From Selaginella tamariscina (taxonomy: Eukaryota; Streptophyta; Lycopodiopsida; Selaginellales; Selaginellaceae), in assembly GCA_003024785.1 (NCBI GenBank), contig PUQB01000078.1, forward strand, positions 1 through 64,000: a DNA stretch of 64,000 nucleotides. The letters run 5' to 3'. Position 1 is the stretch's first letter. Each line of letters starts with the position of its first letter. Under the pieces are notes generated by a model that had not been told where the DNA came from, did no database searches, and saw only the letters and a list, made by a program, of their open reading frames with translations. Position numbers and translations under genes: made by a program. Below are positions 1 to 12,160 of this stretch, piece by piece.

Positions 1-189
1 TGCGACAAGAAGTCATTTGGAGACCTTTTGCACGTCTGCAAAGTCTGTCACCCGACACAACAACAGTTAGTTAATTTCTTTAAGTTAACTAGAATTTATA
101 TTGGAGGCCTCTAGTTAAGGTTGTCTGTCGGCCCCTAGGTTAAGAAGAAATAACTTTATTTCTTAATCAGTTTGAGACCTTGCCTCAAA

Positions 190-1657
190 CTCATTCACCA
201 ACTCCATCGCGTTCTGCAGATTCTCCAATGGTTCCCATGTCGACTCGCATGCCGGGTACCTTTCCACTTAACAAGATATTCACGTTTACGTTTTCGCGTC
301 CATGAATGTTTGCCCCTTTAATATCGCCTCAACTTCAAATTCTTTCTCCACCAACTAACTCTGGAGGCGGACGTAAATTTGATATCTATGTGGATGTTTC
401 TCATCCTTGTGGAATGGCTCGAGCAAATTGACATGAAACACATTGTGTATTGTTCCCAACTCTGGAGGAAGATCTAACCCATAAGCCACTTTCCCTACTT
501 GCTTCACCACCTTGTATGGACCTATGTAGTGCGATAGAAACTTCTTCGAAAGAGTTGTTGGAACCTTCAGGTTTTGGTACTCAACAATACCATATCCCCA
601 ACCTGATACTCTACATCGCCGATGCTTATCGTACTGCTGACGATACCTTTCCTGTGCTGCAGCCATCGCTTGACGAGCAGCTTCCCATGTTCGATACAAT
701 TGTCCCGTGAACTCTGCTACAGATGGAACTCGATTGCTATCGTCTTTCGGTAACACCATACTCTGAGGAATACCACCCTTATTCCCAGTTAACACTTCCA
801 TCGGGCTACATCCGATTGCAGTGTGTCGAGTTATTGTAACATATCTCAGCCATATCTAAGTGTTCAGCCCAATCAAGTTGATCACCTTGAACATAGCATC
901 TGAGATAGTCCTCGACTTGTCGGTTCACCCTCTCCGTTTGACCATCAGTTTGCGGATGGTAGCTGTACTGAACTTGAGCATCGTACCAAATTGCTTAAAC
1001 AATGTTCCCCAAAACTTCCCTAAACGAGGATCCCGATCTGAGATCATGTTTCCGGTAGTCCGCGCACTCTTATGACTTCGTGGAAGAACAACTTCGCTGC
1101 TTGAATTGCATTCACTGTCTCTACAGTTGGAATGAAATGAGCAACCTTTGAAAACCGATCGACTACCACCATGAGCAGAAAACCACAAGATTTTGGCAAT
1201 CCCATGATAAAGTCCAAAGTAACACTTTGAAATGGCCGCTCTGGAATCGGTATAACTGCAACTTCCCAGCTCGTTTTTGCGATCGGCTCTTTACTTGTTG
1301 GGGGCATGTCTTGACATACTTGGCAACATCATCTATCATACCCGGCCAATAGAATCCCTGTTTCAACAAAGCCAACGTCTTATGCCTTCCACCATGTCCT
1401 GCCAAAGGAACGTCGTGATGCTCTCTTAACAGCCTCTCCCTCCATGTCCCTTCTGGAACATAGAGTCTCTTTTCTTTATAATAAAGAACTCCATCTCGTA
1501 CCAAAATGGCCTGTTTGAGTGCATCCATTCGACTTTCTATTCCTGCTGGAATATTACCATCTCTTCGTAACTGATGAACTTGTTTCCTCTTTGCCACCAG
1601 GCTCAAAGCCTCCTTAGCAAACTTGTCCTGAGGATACGCCGTCACAAATTCATCCAC
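190..1657 (-). pseudogene. Integrase and chromodomain region, frameshifted
   Basis: The minus strand shows the integrase zinc-binding segment (HHDVPLAGHGGRHKTL ... YWPGM, 1,350-1,450) and the catalytic core around TLDFIMGLPK and VVVDRFSKVAHFIP (1,140-1,260). The C-terminal domain with GPYKVVKQVGKVAYGLDLP and HNVFHVNLL follows (420-560). A chromodomain lies at about 190-310: YLVKWKG, then after a one-base frame change ESTWEPLENLQNAMELV. In chromoviruses this domain directs integration to marked chromatin. Several frameshifts make it non-functional. Confidence 0.8.
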
Positions 1658-1715
1658 AAAGTTGACACGGGTGCTGACATAATCGAAGATGACCCTTTCC
1701 TACTGAGTGCATCAG

Positions 1716-2966
1716 CTACCACATTGTCCTTTCCCGCTTATGTTTGATTTCAGGCTGAAATCGTGCCAACTTCTGCTGCCATCTAGCATACTTCGGCGAT
1801 AGCTTCGGCTGCGTTTCAAAATACCTTAGAGTTACACTATCTGTCCAAACCACAGTACCATGACTTGGAAGATAATGACGCCAATACTCCAAGGAAGCAT
1901 AGCATACATCTTTTCGAGCGCATCTAACTTTTTCGAGAAAAAGGACACTGGATGTCCTTTTTTGCAATACACCACCAATTGCAAAGTCGGAAGCGTCACA
2001 TTCTACTTCAAAGGGATCTTCAAAGATGGGCAACTGCAAAACTGGCTCAGAAGAGATAGCCTCTTTGAGTTTGACGAACGCACGTTGGCACTCTGGAGTC
2101 CAATGCCATGGAATGTTTTTCGTAAGATCTGTCAATGGGGCCGCTATTTCCGAGTAACCCTTTATGAATCTTCGGTAATACCCTGTCAGACCAAGAAATG
2201 ATCTAACTTCATGCACATCTTTTAAAGTCATCCACTCGTAATAGCTTGAATTTTCTTTGGGTCCATGGCAACCTCCCCACCTGAGATCAAGTGTCCCAAG
2301 AAATCTATCTTGGTTTGACCAAATGCGCACTTGCTTTCTTTAGCATACAATGGTTCTCTCTCAACCTCTGAAACACTTTTTAAGTGTTCCACATGTTCCT
2401 CAATTGTCGAACTGAAAATCAGAATGTCATCAATATACACCACTACGAACTCGTCAGATAGTCTCTAAACACATCATCCATCATTGTGCAAAAAGTTGCT
2501 GGAGCATTGCACAACCCGAATGGTAAGACTAGAAACTCAAATGATCCATAACGCGTTCGAAAAGCGGTCTTCTCAATGTCATTCTCTGCTACCCGAATCT
2601 GATGGTACCCCGATCTCAAGTCTATTCTTGAAAACTTTGCTTTTGATAGCCTATCAAATAAGTCGTCCACTCGTGGAAGAGGATACTTATTTTTGATAGT
2701 TATCGCGTTCAGCTCGATAGTCCACACACATTCGCATCGTACCATCCTTTTTCATTACAAACAAGATAGGTGCACCATACGGATCGACTAGGTCGAATGT
2801 GTCCTCGACCAATCAATTCTGTCAGCTGTCTCTTCAATTCTACTAACTCTTGAGGATTCAACCGATATGGGGCTCTTGCCGGTGGAGACGAACCTGGCAA
2901 AACTCTATCTGTGGTCCACAGCTCGACGTGGAGGTAACTCGGGCGGCAAGTCTTCTGGCAACACAT
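1716..2966 (-). pseudogene. Reverse transcriptase and RNase H region, frameshifted
   Basis: Three overlapping frames together cover a gypsy reverse transcriptase. The entry segment PPARAPYRLNPQEL (about 2,880) leads into [16 protein letters not shown] and [12 protein letters not shown] (2,600-2,700), the [12 protein letters not shown] motif (~2,510) and the catalytic YIDDILIF (~2,430). It continues to FLGHLIS and the RNase H stretch with ECDASDFAIGGVL (~1,990). Family knowledge: these domains copy the element RNA into DNA. At least three frame changes and small deletions break it, for instance between 2,966 and 2,745 and near 2,230. Confidence 0.85.
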
Positions 2967-3224
2967 CCTTAAACATGTTCAAGACTTCCAAAATAGGTTC
3001 AGGAACAGATTCTTGACCATCTCCTATTTTGACTTCACCAGTATCCAAAACCATTGCAAGAAAACACGTTCCCGATGTCTAACTGCCTTACGCAACTGAG
3101 TTAAGGTAAGGAACATAGGATTCCAATCCTTATCAGTTAGCGTTTCCATTTTGAGCGTGGTCTTTTTAATGTCTCTTTATCTGCTGCAAGCGTGATCGAT
3201 TGTCTCCAGAACCCCTCATTTCGA

Positions 3225-3572
3225 TTACATGTTTATGGAACCATTCCATACCCAAACAAAGTCAAACCCCGTCATATTCAAGACAACTAAGTCTAGCTTA
3301 GCCTTCCAATCTTTGATTTGGACAGGAACTGCCCTTGCTATATTATTAGTATTTTGAGAACCTTTGCCAAAATTGATCTTTATTTCACACATCTTTATTA
3401 CATCCAAATTCAATCGACGAGCTAGACTAGTCGATATGAAGTTGTATGTTGCTCCAGTATCGATCATCATTCGGACTCGGTCCCCTCGTATCCTTCCTGT
3501 CAAATATAGCAAAGGGTCAGTTTTGTCTTGAATAGCGAATAAGGCAAAACTGACACGCTTTTTGATGAACAT
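3225..3572 (-). pseudogene. Retroviral-type aspartic protease region of the chromovirus (fragment)
   Basis: A 115-codon open stretch holds the active-site motif MIDTGATYNFIS, followed by the LARRL helix typical of gypsy proteases. In the family this enzyme cleaves the Gag-Pol polyprotein. The C-terminal GMEWL-type motif falls after a frame break, and no intact Gag with a CCHC knuckle is visible upstream before the 3,588 junction. The reading frame does not continue into the reverse transcriptase, so this is a fragment. Confidence 0.75.
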
Positions 3573-3865
3573 GGATTTTCAAAAATAACTCTGTCATTCT
3601 AACATGTGGCACAAGAAATTTTTGCAAACCCCTCTCTTATCTCATGGCAATGCTGAAAATCCATGTTCTCAATTGTTTTATTACATCTGCAAAATGATAG
3701 TTAGCTGACCTTATAATTATCAAGGTATATTATTTACCTTGTTAATGTGTGACCCATGTTTAAACTAAAAGCTTCATTAATCCTTAAGAATTTATTTTCT
3801 GTACAAATATAAATAAAATATATAAAAATGCCTTATGTTACACTCATTTACAACTATTCGTCACT

Positions 3866-6800
3866 CTAAGAACTTATTAACAATTCTTCTTTGCTATTAC
3901 CTTCTGAGTAAGGCGAAGAAGGTCTAAGCCGCTTGTGAGATGGTTCATGATCTTCCGTATCTTCTGTTAATGTTTCTATGGGTAATGGAGTGTGTGAATG
4001 TTTTGTACTCCTTGAGATAACTTCCGGTCTAATATCTGATTGAAGTTCGTCCTCAAACTCCAACATTGAACCAGATTCGTCTTCTGAGCTATCGCACTTC
4101 TTGGGAGGGAACTTTCCCAAATACTCCTATATGAGCTTGTTCAGGTCCTCAAACCATGGTCTTATCCTTTTCAATGGCAACACACATGTATCCCGAAGGT
4201 AACACTCCTTCAAGACAGACCCCCTAGTGTAGTAGTCAAAAACCCACGCATCACTGTGAGGATCCCTGATCAAGTTGATGATGCTCCGTGCCACTTGACT
4301 TGTAATGTTTGGATAATGTACATTACCGAATACGTCCCTCTCAGCTATCAGTGTATCGGATGGAGGTTCAAGCCCGTTAGAGTGCAAACAGATGCCTGGC
4401 TAGTCATTTGGAAGTTTGAAATTGTTTGGCGCATTCCTAACAACCAAGTGAACAACCGTATCAATGCACTTAGGATCAGCATCATTCATATAAAATCCTG
4501 TCCAACGATGTTTATTCTTCTTGGTGAAGGTGAAAGCAAAAGTATCGGTGACATGAGCAAGAATCAAGAAATAAATACTTGAAAACATAGGTATCAGTGA
4601 ACATGAATTCAATAATAAATACCTTCTTTGTACATGCTTGCACGGCTAAGTTTCTCCACCAAATCCTCTAGTGTCCTATCTGTCGAAGGATTTTTTGACA
4701 CCCGCTGATCCATCACGAACAATTGAAACAATTTTCTACAAGCAGTGATGTTACCCCATAAAGTCTCTGAATCCAACAACAAACATATGTAGGGCTTGTC
4801 GTGATTCGTAACATCCTCCTTTATAAGATTCAACTCGGTTCTCCGCTGCTGAAGGATTGCCATAAGAGAAGGCATCATCACAATGTTCTCCTTTTTGGCA
4901 TTGGCATGCAATAGATTCTTGCCCATATCTTCCGATTGATTCACCCATTTGACAAGCATATGATCGTTTGTCACATGCAAATATTTGCTAGCCTCTTCGT
5001 ATGTTAAAGCCAAGGTCCAACATAGTTTGTGGCAATGTATTCCCAACCACTCCTTAAAGTGCCTGACTGTCTTCAACTCCATTGTCTTGACATAAAAAGG
5101 AGAGGTGGGGCTGTTGTTGTTAATCTGTAGTTTGCCATCAATCACCAAATCAACCAAGACTTCCATCTCCTCCATCATTGTTCCATTTAAAGGCTTCAAC
5201 CAGTGAGCTTGAAATCGTTGTCTATATCCTTTATAAATTGAACAGACTTAGCCTTCGGCATCTTACTAGGTTTCTTTGCAGACTTCTCTGAGGGCTCCCC
5301 TTCACTTGTCTACTTCTTCTTAATGTTCCTTTTGAAAAGGATTCCATAATCCACAACCATTTGGCAAAGATCTATCCTCGGGACAAGAAATCAACATCAT
5401 CAAAAAGGATGTTTCCTTCCCGCCCACCTGGGCAAAATCAACTGCTACAATTTCTTCAACTCTCTGAAAAAAAGAGACAGATTAATATACCGAGATAAAT
5501 CCCGCCCAGACAATTTGCTTACCCGGTCGCACATTGTGTATTCCTTGCAGTAGCTCTTTGTGGTCGCTGAAGAGATTCCCACACGGCTCGCTGTGTTTGA
5601 ACTTCTCCATATTTTGCTGTTGTAGTGGTTGGTGTCGGCAGCGTCCCATTCCGCGATAACTTATGGTACTGCTCGATTGTGAGATTCGGCTTAGCTAAAA
5701 ATGCCGATCTTTTTGTCAGCTTCTCACGGGTATGCTCGAAAGTTTTGTTGCCATCGTTCCTTTGTTGTGTTCATCGAGAAGTCGTTGGGCTGTTATTGTG
5801 TGCTGGCCACTAATGATGTAGTACTTGATTGATTTTCTATTCTCCGTCTGAATCTTCATGATTTGTTTGGTGTTGTGATCCACACTTTGTCAGCGCCTTT
5901 CTTTCTTTCGTAGTATGGGCACAAAACAGCATTATGTGGAACGGTGTAAGAATTGTCGTCCTTCATCTTCTCCATGAGCTCAGCTACACGTTCCTGGTTG
6001 AGTGGCCTGTAATTGAAGTTTGGGTTGACGCTGCAATACTTAACCCTACACTCATAAATCCTATCATCCAACATCATTTCCTTGTGGCTTATTGCAGCAT
6101 GGGATGCCACAGGTGCAGCTGACAAAACGATTGATGATTTTCTTTTACGATCCGAATCAACATGTGTGATCCCCGATGCAGTGTTCTAATGTTCTCGGCA
6201 CACTCTTCCAGCTCCGAAGTTCCTAAGCAAATTGAACGTGATCTGTAAAGAACCTGGACCGAGCCACCTCTCAATCTCCCTTATGATGTCGCTGTGTTCT
6301 TCTTCAATGTGAAGAGGGACGATTGCTCCACTTGTGGATGTTCTGTATTGTGAAGCAATCTCTGCTGAGAATACACCTACTCGATGAGTCTGAAGATCTT
6401 CGAAGTAGACATCTAATTGGATCCCTCCATAGATGGGCTTTCGTTGAGTTGAAGAAGAACTCCACGGTCAACAATTATGAACACGTGAACATCATTATCC
6501 ACAAGTCGACAAGACCACCCGAGATTAATGTTGTAACTGGCGACCTCTGGATCCGAGAACGTGACATTGGATGGAACAAGGCATATGTGTCGAGCATCGT
6601 CCAATCTGGGTTCGCATGCTTTCGGGTGCTTGACTAGTAAATCTACTTTCCATTGTTTTGCTTGTCCATGCGATGTGACAGAGGTTAGTTTGACAGCAAC
6701 CATGGTTGCTCCAATGCGCTTCCCGTTTAGTTTAAATATGGCCAAGTTGATTCCAGAATCCCCCTGCCCATCTCTTCTCCTGCTCTCGTCTTCAATGTCA

Positions 6801-6904
6801 CCTCAATTCCACATCTGAATACAAAAATGATTAGTTCTTCAAGCACATATCCGAGTATAAAGATTTTATTTTAATTCTTACCCAGAATTTGACGACGACT
6901 CCAT
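3866..6904 (-). pseudogene. ParB-like / methyltransferase-like gene, element I copy
   Basis: This is the minus-strand counterpart of the gene at 30,672-33,814. It keeps the short first exon ending in ESSSNSG (about 6,880-6,904), the N-terminal region of unknown function (6,413-6,800), and the ParB-like stretch NYRPLNQERVAELMEKM (~6,000). The basic linker, the RHFKEWLGIHCHKL region (~5,050) and the C-terminal acidic tail ending about 3,866 are also present. Introns correspond to those of the other copies; the one near 5,460-5,530 also carries a decayed copy of the palindrome. Frames break at several points, for example around 6,240, 5,820 and between 4,387 and 4,120, so it is not functional. 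Unlike the element II copy, it keeps the reading frame at the start of exon 2 and around 4,870. Confidence 0.7.
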
Positions 6905-7073
6905 ACTAATGACTGAATCTCCTTGTTTGATCAAATCGTCCTTTTGCAAAATAATACACTATGAATACAATTCATATAAAAACGACACACACTTATTAAA
7001 CCCGAATAAACAAAATTAATACACAGATAAATTCACATACACCCTCTTTGTCTCAAGAGAAGTGGATGGGATT

Positions 7074-7153
7074 AACTGTCCAAAGCTCACATTTGTGCTA
7101 GTGCAAAAGACAGATAACATTTTTTAGAACCACCAAAATGAGCTTTGGACAGT
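7074..7153. repeat. Conserved hairpin (about 20-bp stem), element I
   Basis: The left arm begins ACTGTCCAAAGCTCACATTT and the right arm is its near-complement ending GGACAGT, with a loop of roughly 40 bases. The same hairpin sits at the same place, between the ParB-side array and the gene start, at 30,484-30,568 and 41,113-41,197. In this copy the right arm has lost several bases (AAAATGAGCTTTGGAC). It could be a regulatory or structured leader element, or an old miniature insertion inherited by all copies. Confidence 0.7.
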
Positions 7154-7264
7154 TTCACATAGTTTACTGGCTTTTACTCAAATATTATGATAAGATGATA
7201 AAAGTAAATAAAATGAGATATGCAACTTATATATACTAATACACATATATATTCACCCCTTCTA

Positions 7265-8300
7265 TGCCTCCTGAAAGGGTGGGCGATTAATCTCGCCACC
7301 TTTCTGAGGCCCTGAATGGTGTGCGGGATTAATCCCGCACCCTTTCGGTCTCAAGAGAACTGGGCAGGATTTATTTGGCACACCCCTTCAGGGGCTCCAA
7401 AAGGTGGCGGGATTAATCTCGCCCACCATGTAAGGGATGGTGAAATTAATCTCGCCACCCTTCTCAGTCCCTCCATTGGTATGCTGTAAACCTTCTCTGT
7501 CTCAAACAGAGGTGGTCGGGATTGATTTACTCACCAATGGAGAAAAAAAAAAGGGTGGCGGATTAATCCGCCACCCCTTCCATGCCTGTGGGCGGATTAA
7601 TCCCGCCCACGACACTCTCATATGGATTAAGGCGGTTGGCGGATTAATCCCGCCACCAGGCATAGAAGGGTCGGCGAGATTAATCCCGCCGCCCTTCGTA
7701 AATCATGCGCACACACACATATATATGGGTGGCAGGATTAATCCCCTCGCCCTCCGAGAAGGGATGGGTGAGGGGCGGGATTAATCCCGCTGCCCTCATG
7801 CAGGGCATGGGCGTGCGGCGGGATTAATCCCCCCGCCTCCGAGAAGGGATGGGTGAGGGGCAGAATTAATCCTGCTGCTCTCCGCGCAGGGCATGGGCAT
7901 GCGACGGGATTAATTCTGCCACACTCCGCACAAGGCATAGGTGTTCAGCCGGATTAATCCTGCCACCCGGGCCCTTCACGTAAACATGAGTGGCGGGATT
8001 AATCCCGCCGCATTCCGCGTAGGGCATGGGTGTGCAGCATGATTAATCCCGCCGCCTAGGCCCTTCACGTAGGCCATGGGCAGCGAGATTAATCTCACCG
8101 CACAACCATGCCCTGCGCAGAATGCGGCAGGATTAATCCCGCCGCCTAAGCCCTTCACGCAAGCCATTGGCAGCGGGATTAATCCCGCCACATTCCGTGC
8201 AGGGCATTCCGTGTAGGCCATTGGTGGCGAGATTAATCTTGCCGCTCATGAGGTTAATCAAATAGCCTGTGTGAAGGGTGGCGGAATTAATCCCACCGCT
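7265..8300. repeat. Palindrome array, ParB side, element I
   Basis: About 1 kb is built of repeated variants of the 18-bp perfect palindrome GGCGGGATTAATCCCGCC with spacers of about 20-45 bases. Spacers in this array contain AGGCCCTTCAC-like and GCGCAGGGCATGG-like segments, shared with the ParB-side arrays at 28,971-30,376 and 41,309-42,670. They are different from those in the transposase-side arrays. Many units here have decayed to CGAGATTAATCTCG. A further 10-bp inverted pair (CTCCATTGGT...ACCAATGGAG) lies at 7,471-7,542. Confidence 0.9.
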
Positions 8301-8358
8301 ATATGGTCACATATATATATGTATGCATGTGTATAGATATAAAACAGATATATATATT

Positions 8359-8420
<62 letters not shown>

Positions 8421-8705
8421 GATATGTATATCATGTGTGTGTGTGTGTGTGCAAAATAAATTAAATTATACACACACACTGTGTAACACACACAACACAC
8501 ACACACACACATATATATATGTATATATATGTATATACAGGAGTGTGCGTGTGTGTGTGAGAGATAGATAAATAATAAAATTATATAGATACTGGTACAC
8601 ATAATATATGTATGTATTTATGTACATAGGTATATATATGTGTGTATATGTATATCGTGTGTATGCGTGTGTGAGCGAAACAAATAAAATCATACAGTAA
8701 ACACA

Positions 8706-8736
<31 letters not shown>

Positions 8737-8960
8737 CAGGAGTGTGCGTGTGTGTGCGAGAGATAAAATTAATAAATTAATAAAATTATATAGATACACA
8801 CACACACACATATATATATGTGTGTGTGGTGTGTGCGAGAGATAAATAAATAAATTTTTTATTAAGATACACACATATATAAATGTATATGTGAATAAAA
8901 ATAAATAAATAAACTCAGGAGTGTATGTGTGAGAGAGAGAGAGATCTCACTTCTGTGTGT
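8301..8960. repeat. TG/CA and AT microsatellite block, element I centre
   Basis: A run of (TG)n of about 28 units at 8,363-8,418 is followed by alternating (TA)n, (TG)n, (CA)n and GA-rich tracts. The unit AGGAGTGTGCGTGTGTG recurs about four times. Open frames seen here are only translations of dinucleotide runs. A matching block is at 42,672-43,450; element II has lost it. Confidence 0.9.
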
Positions 8961-9239
8961 GAGAAAGGGAGATTTCACAACCGCCTCCTTCGCCGCCTTT
9001 CTTCTTGAAACCCTAAGAATATACCTAAACCTTAAAAAGAATATAATATATATTAACCCTAATCAAATATTCCTTCTAAGAATATACTTAAACCCTAAAA
9101 AGAAAAAATATAAATTCGCCCTAAACGAATATTCTTTATATTTCAGCGTGTGCGTGTGTGTGGGTATATCACATACACCCCAAAAATATAAATCATGCAT
9201 GGGTTTAACATGTGTATGTCCATGAGAGTGTTAAAGTTT
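8961..9239. repeat. AAACCCTAA-type and degenerate repeat segment, element I
   Basis: Two or three imperfect copies of a ~65-bp unit containing AACCCTAA and AAGAATATACTTAAACCC are followed by a GTGTGCGTGTG segment. The same pattern is at 43,480-43,760 in element III. No gene is visible. Confidence 0.6.
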
Positions 9240-9960
9240 CACGTGTAGCAACATATATATACACATATAGTATTATACACATAGACATACATACATATTA
9301 GTATATAATATTAAAGAGACATAGTACATATTATGGATCATGCATGGTGTGTATGTATGAGAGAAGAGAGACAATACATATTATGGATCATGCATGGTGT
9401 GTATGTATGAGAGGAGACAGTACATATTATGGATCATGCATGGTGTGTATGTTTGAGAAAAGAGAGATAGTACATATTAATATGGATCATGCATGGTGTG
9501 TGTAGGAGAAGAAGAGGAGATGTTAACAAATTAAAATTCATACACACAGACATACATACATATTATATGTGTAAATTCGGTTTAGGGTTTAGGTTTAGGG
9601 TTTAGGATGGATCATGCATGGTGTGTATGTATGAGAGAAGAGAGAGTGTTGAAAATTAATTTTGTACACATTGCATATATTAGTACACATATATGCATAT
9701 ACATATTATACACAGATATACATACATAGTACATAATATTGTAACATCAATACATATTATAGATCATGCATGGTGTATATGTATGATAGAAGAGAGATAA
9801 TACATATTATGGATTATGCATGTGTGTATGTAAAGAGAAGAGAGAGAATGTTAACAAATTAACATTGTAGACATTGCATATATTAGTACACATATATACA
9901 TACACACGTGTATACACACAGACATACATACATATTACATGTGTAATTCAATGTGTTACA
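9240..9960. repeat. GGATCATGCATGGTGTGTATG minisatellite with TTTAGGG tract, element I
   Basis: An irregular tandem array of about 45-55-bp units contains the palindromic core GGATCATGCATGG followed by TGTGTATGTATGAGAGAAG. Four-fold TTTAGGG-like repeats interrupt it at about 9,583-9,606. The same array is longer at 43,780-44,880 and much reduced near 28,700-28,930. TTTAGGG is the usual plant telomere unit; here it is interstitial. Confidence 0.8.
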
Positions 9961-11382
9961 TTACACGACTAAATACATATAAATCATAATATGTGAACAT
10001 GATGTTTTAATAAAAGAAACAACATATTTCTCTAGTTTGGTTTAGGGTTTAAACCCAATGCAAGTATTTATTATATAAATTTTATATGGTACATAATATA
10101 TACATTAGTATAAAATCTTTATACTAAATATAAACTAAATGCATGCACATTTTTCTAATTATTTACTCTAAATACTAAACATATGTAAGTCCCAATGTAG
10201 AGTGTGTGTAACTATAAATATTTGGTTTTAGTTTTAAACTCTATATCATAAATACAAAACTAGAATGCTTTATTTATATCGTGAATCCACCTCATCAGCT
10301 TGTGCATGTGTGTGCATATGTGTCTTTGTAAGTGCTTCTAATGCGTGTGCACGTGTATATATAAATTTATGATTGTGTTTATATATGTGTGCAAAACAAC
10401 ATCGAATAATTAAGAAAATAATATTAATAAACACACTATGAACATATTTTAAATTATACATAATAATATATGATTTTATCTAATATATAGCCATATAGTT
10501 TAATAATATATATTAATTTAATATTGATAATAAGGTTTAACATTGGAAATATTCTTGAAATAATAATAAATTAATTGAGAAAATCCCATTATATATACAA
10601 ATGTAGATCAAGTACTAAAAATAATTAACTAAATTAATTATGATAATCATGTTTTATTGGATATTCTTGGAATAATAAGAAAATAATAAAGAAATATCCC
10701 ATTAATAGTAGAAATGTAAAGAAAATAATAATAATAAACAGACTATGAATATATTTTTAATGATACATAATAATATATCAATTTATTATTGTATAAGTAT
10801 ATATATATATATATAATTATATATACTTGATATTAAGAATGTAGAATAATTTTAAAATTTTGTAATATTAAATAGCTTAAATCACTTAAATAACATTAAA
10901 TGTAATTTTATAACACTCATGGAATTAGAAAATAATATGTCAGAATGTCGGTTATTTGTGTCAACTCATCTTAAATTTTATTTTTTGTTCTTTTCAAAAA
11001 TTTGAAATTTCTGACATAAGTATTGTTGGTCTGACATGTAAATTTGAAAATGCATTTAATTTCCCATTCAAATTCAGATTTGGTTTTCTTCGCAAGGTTT
11101 TTTATTTCTGTATTTTTCACTCTTCAGATCTTCTTTTTCCTTCATAATGATCAGCTCAGAAGCGACATTAAATTGGGTGCTATTATTTATAGGAAAGCAC
11201 GGTGCGTTCAGTGTTATTTACAAGTATTATAAATAAATTAAATATACTTATAAAGATTCACTTTCTTACATTCTCTCTTAAAATTAAAATTTAGGGGTTT
11301 AGGAATGCATTAGGATTACAATATATTTCGTTAGGATTTATCCCCGTTTAAATATCCTTTAACTTAATATTCTCGGTTAGCC
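9961..11382. other. AT-rich centre of element I with possible transposase leader exon
   Basis: No gene is visible in most of this stretch, which is about 75-80% A/T. At about 11,130-11,223 lies a segment conserved in all three elements (GACATTAAATTGGGTGCTAT...). In elements II and III it ends in a good 5' splice site (CAA|GTAAGTATT); here the site has decayed to CAAGTATT. It may be the first exon of the transposase transcript. The upstream 11,000-11,130 segment is also conserved among copies and may hold the promoter. Confidence 0.45.
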
Positions 11383-12013
11383 GGCGGGGATTAATCCGGC
11401 CATTTTTTTTGCCTCTTGAAGAGGTGGCGGGATTAATCCCGCCACCATTCTTTATAGCTATGGCAGAATTAGTCGGGCAATGCTTCTCCGCCTCTAAAAA
11501 GAGCAGCGGGATTAATCCGCCGATAACTCTCTCAACTAATAAAGAGTTACCTGAATTTATTAAAAGATTGTCGGTGGGATTAATCTGCCAACCATTTTAG
11601 AGGAAAGAAGGGTGGCGGGATTAATCTCGCCACCATTCCCTGTTTTAAAGATTTGTGGGCAGATTTATCCCGAGATCTCTTTGAAATATATTTAGAGAGT
11701 TGTGGGCGGATTAATCCCGCCTATTCCGTCGTAAGAGTTGTGGGCGGGATTAATCCCCGCCTCTTCCTCGAGGGAGTTGCAGCGGGATTAATCCCCCCGC
11801 CTCTTCCTGTCGGAGGATTGCGGCGGGATTAATCCGCCACTCTTCCTCGAGAGGAGTCCGGCGGGATTAATCCCGGCCTTCTCCGAGGAAGATCCGGGCG
11901 GGATTAATCCGCCGATCCCGCCGACTCTCTCCGAAGGGGTAGAGTCGGCGCGGGATTAATCCCGCCCCGTTCCTCGTCGGAGGGAGTCGTGGGCGGGATT
12001 AATCCCGCCCATC
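11383..12013. repeat. Palindrome array, transposase side, element I
   Basis: Roughly a dozen or more variants of GGCGGGATTAATCCCGCC occur with short spacers rich in CTCTCCGACGAGGAAG-like sequence, itself partly inverted between neighbours. The array ends about 150 bp before the transposase coding start. The counterparts are 26,316-27,045 and 46,079-46,802. Confidence 0.9.
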
Positions 12014-12160
12014 AGTTGTATTAATCAAAGCATGAGATATTATCTCTATACATAATTATGTATTATTGCACATGCATATTATTAAGCAACCAGTTCAATT
12101 TCTTAGAAATATTGCATAAACAGATATCATAAAAAACAAATTATTTATGTGCAGGACAAT

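Larger units (their letters stand above)
1..3588 (-). mobile_element. Ty3/gypsy chromovirus fragment, decayed, left end outside window
   Basis: Read on the minus strand, this stretch gives in order an aspartic protease, reverse transcriptase, RNase H, integrase and a chromodomain, which is the gag-pol order of a Ty3/gypsy chromovirus. The coding sequence is broken by many frameshifts and stops, so it is inactive. The right boundary near 3,588 is sharp: from 3,589 onward the sequence matches the inner part of the large DNA transposon (compare 34,060-34,090 in the copy at 22.5-35.5 kb). I do not see an LTR at this junction, so the retroelement is itself truncated or rearranged there. Positions 1-190 are presumably its 3' non-coding part. 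Confidence 0.85.

Noticed and set aside
8258..8874. Tyr/His/Thr-rich or Cys/Val-rich frames at 8.3-8.9 kb, 42.6-43.3 kb and 52.3 kb
   Set aside because: They are translations of TG/CA/TA dinucleotide runs.
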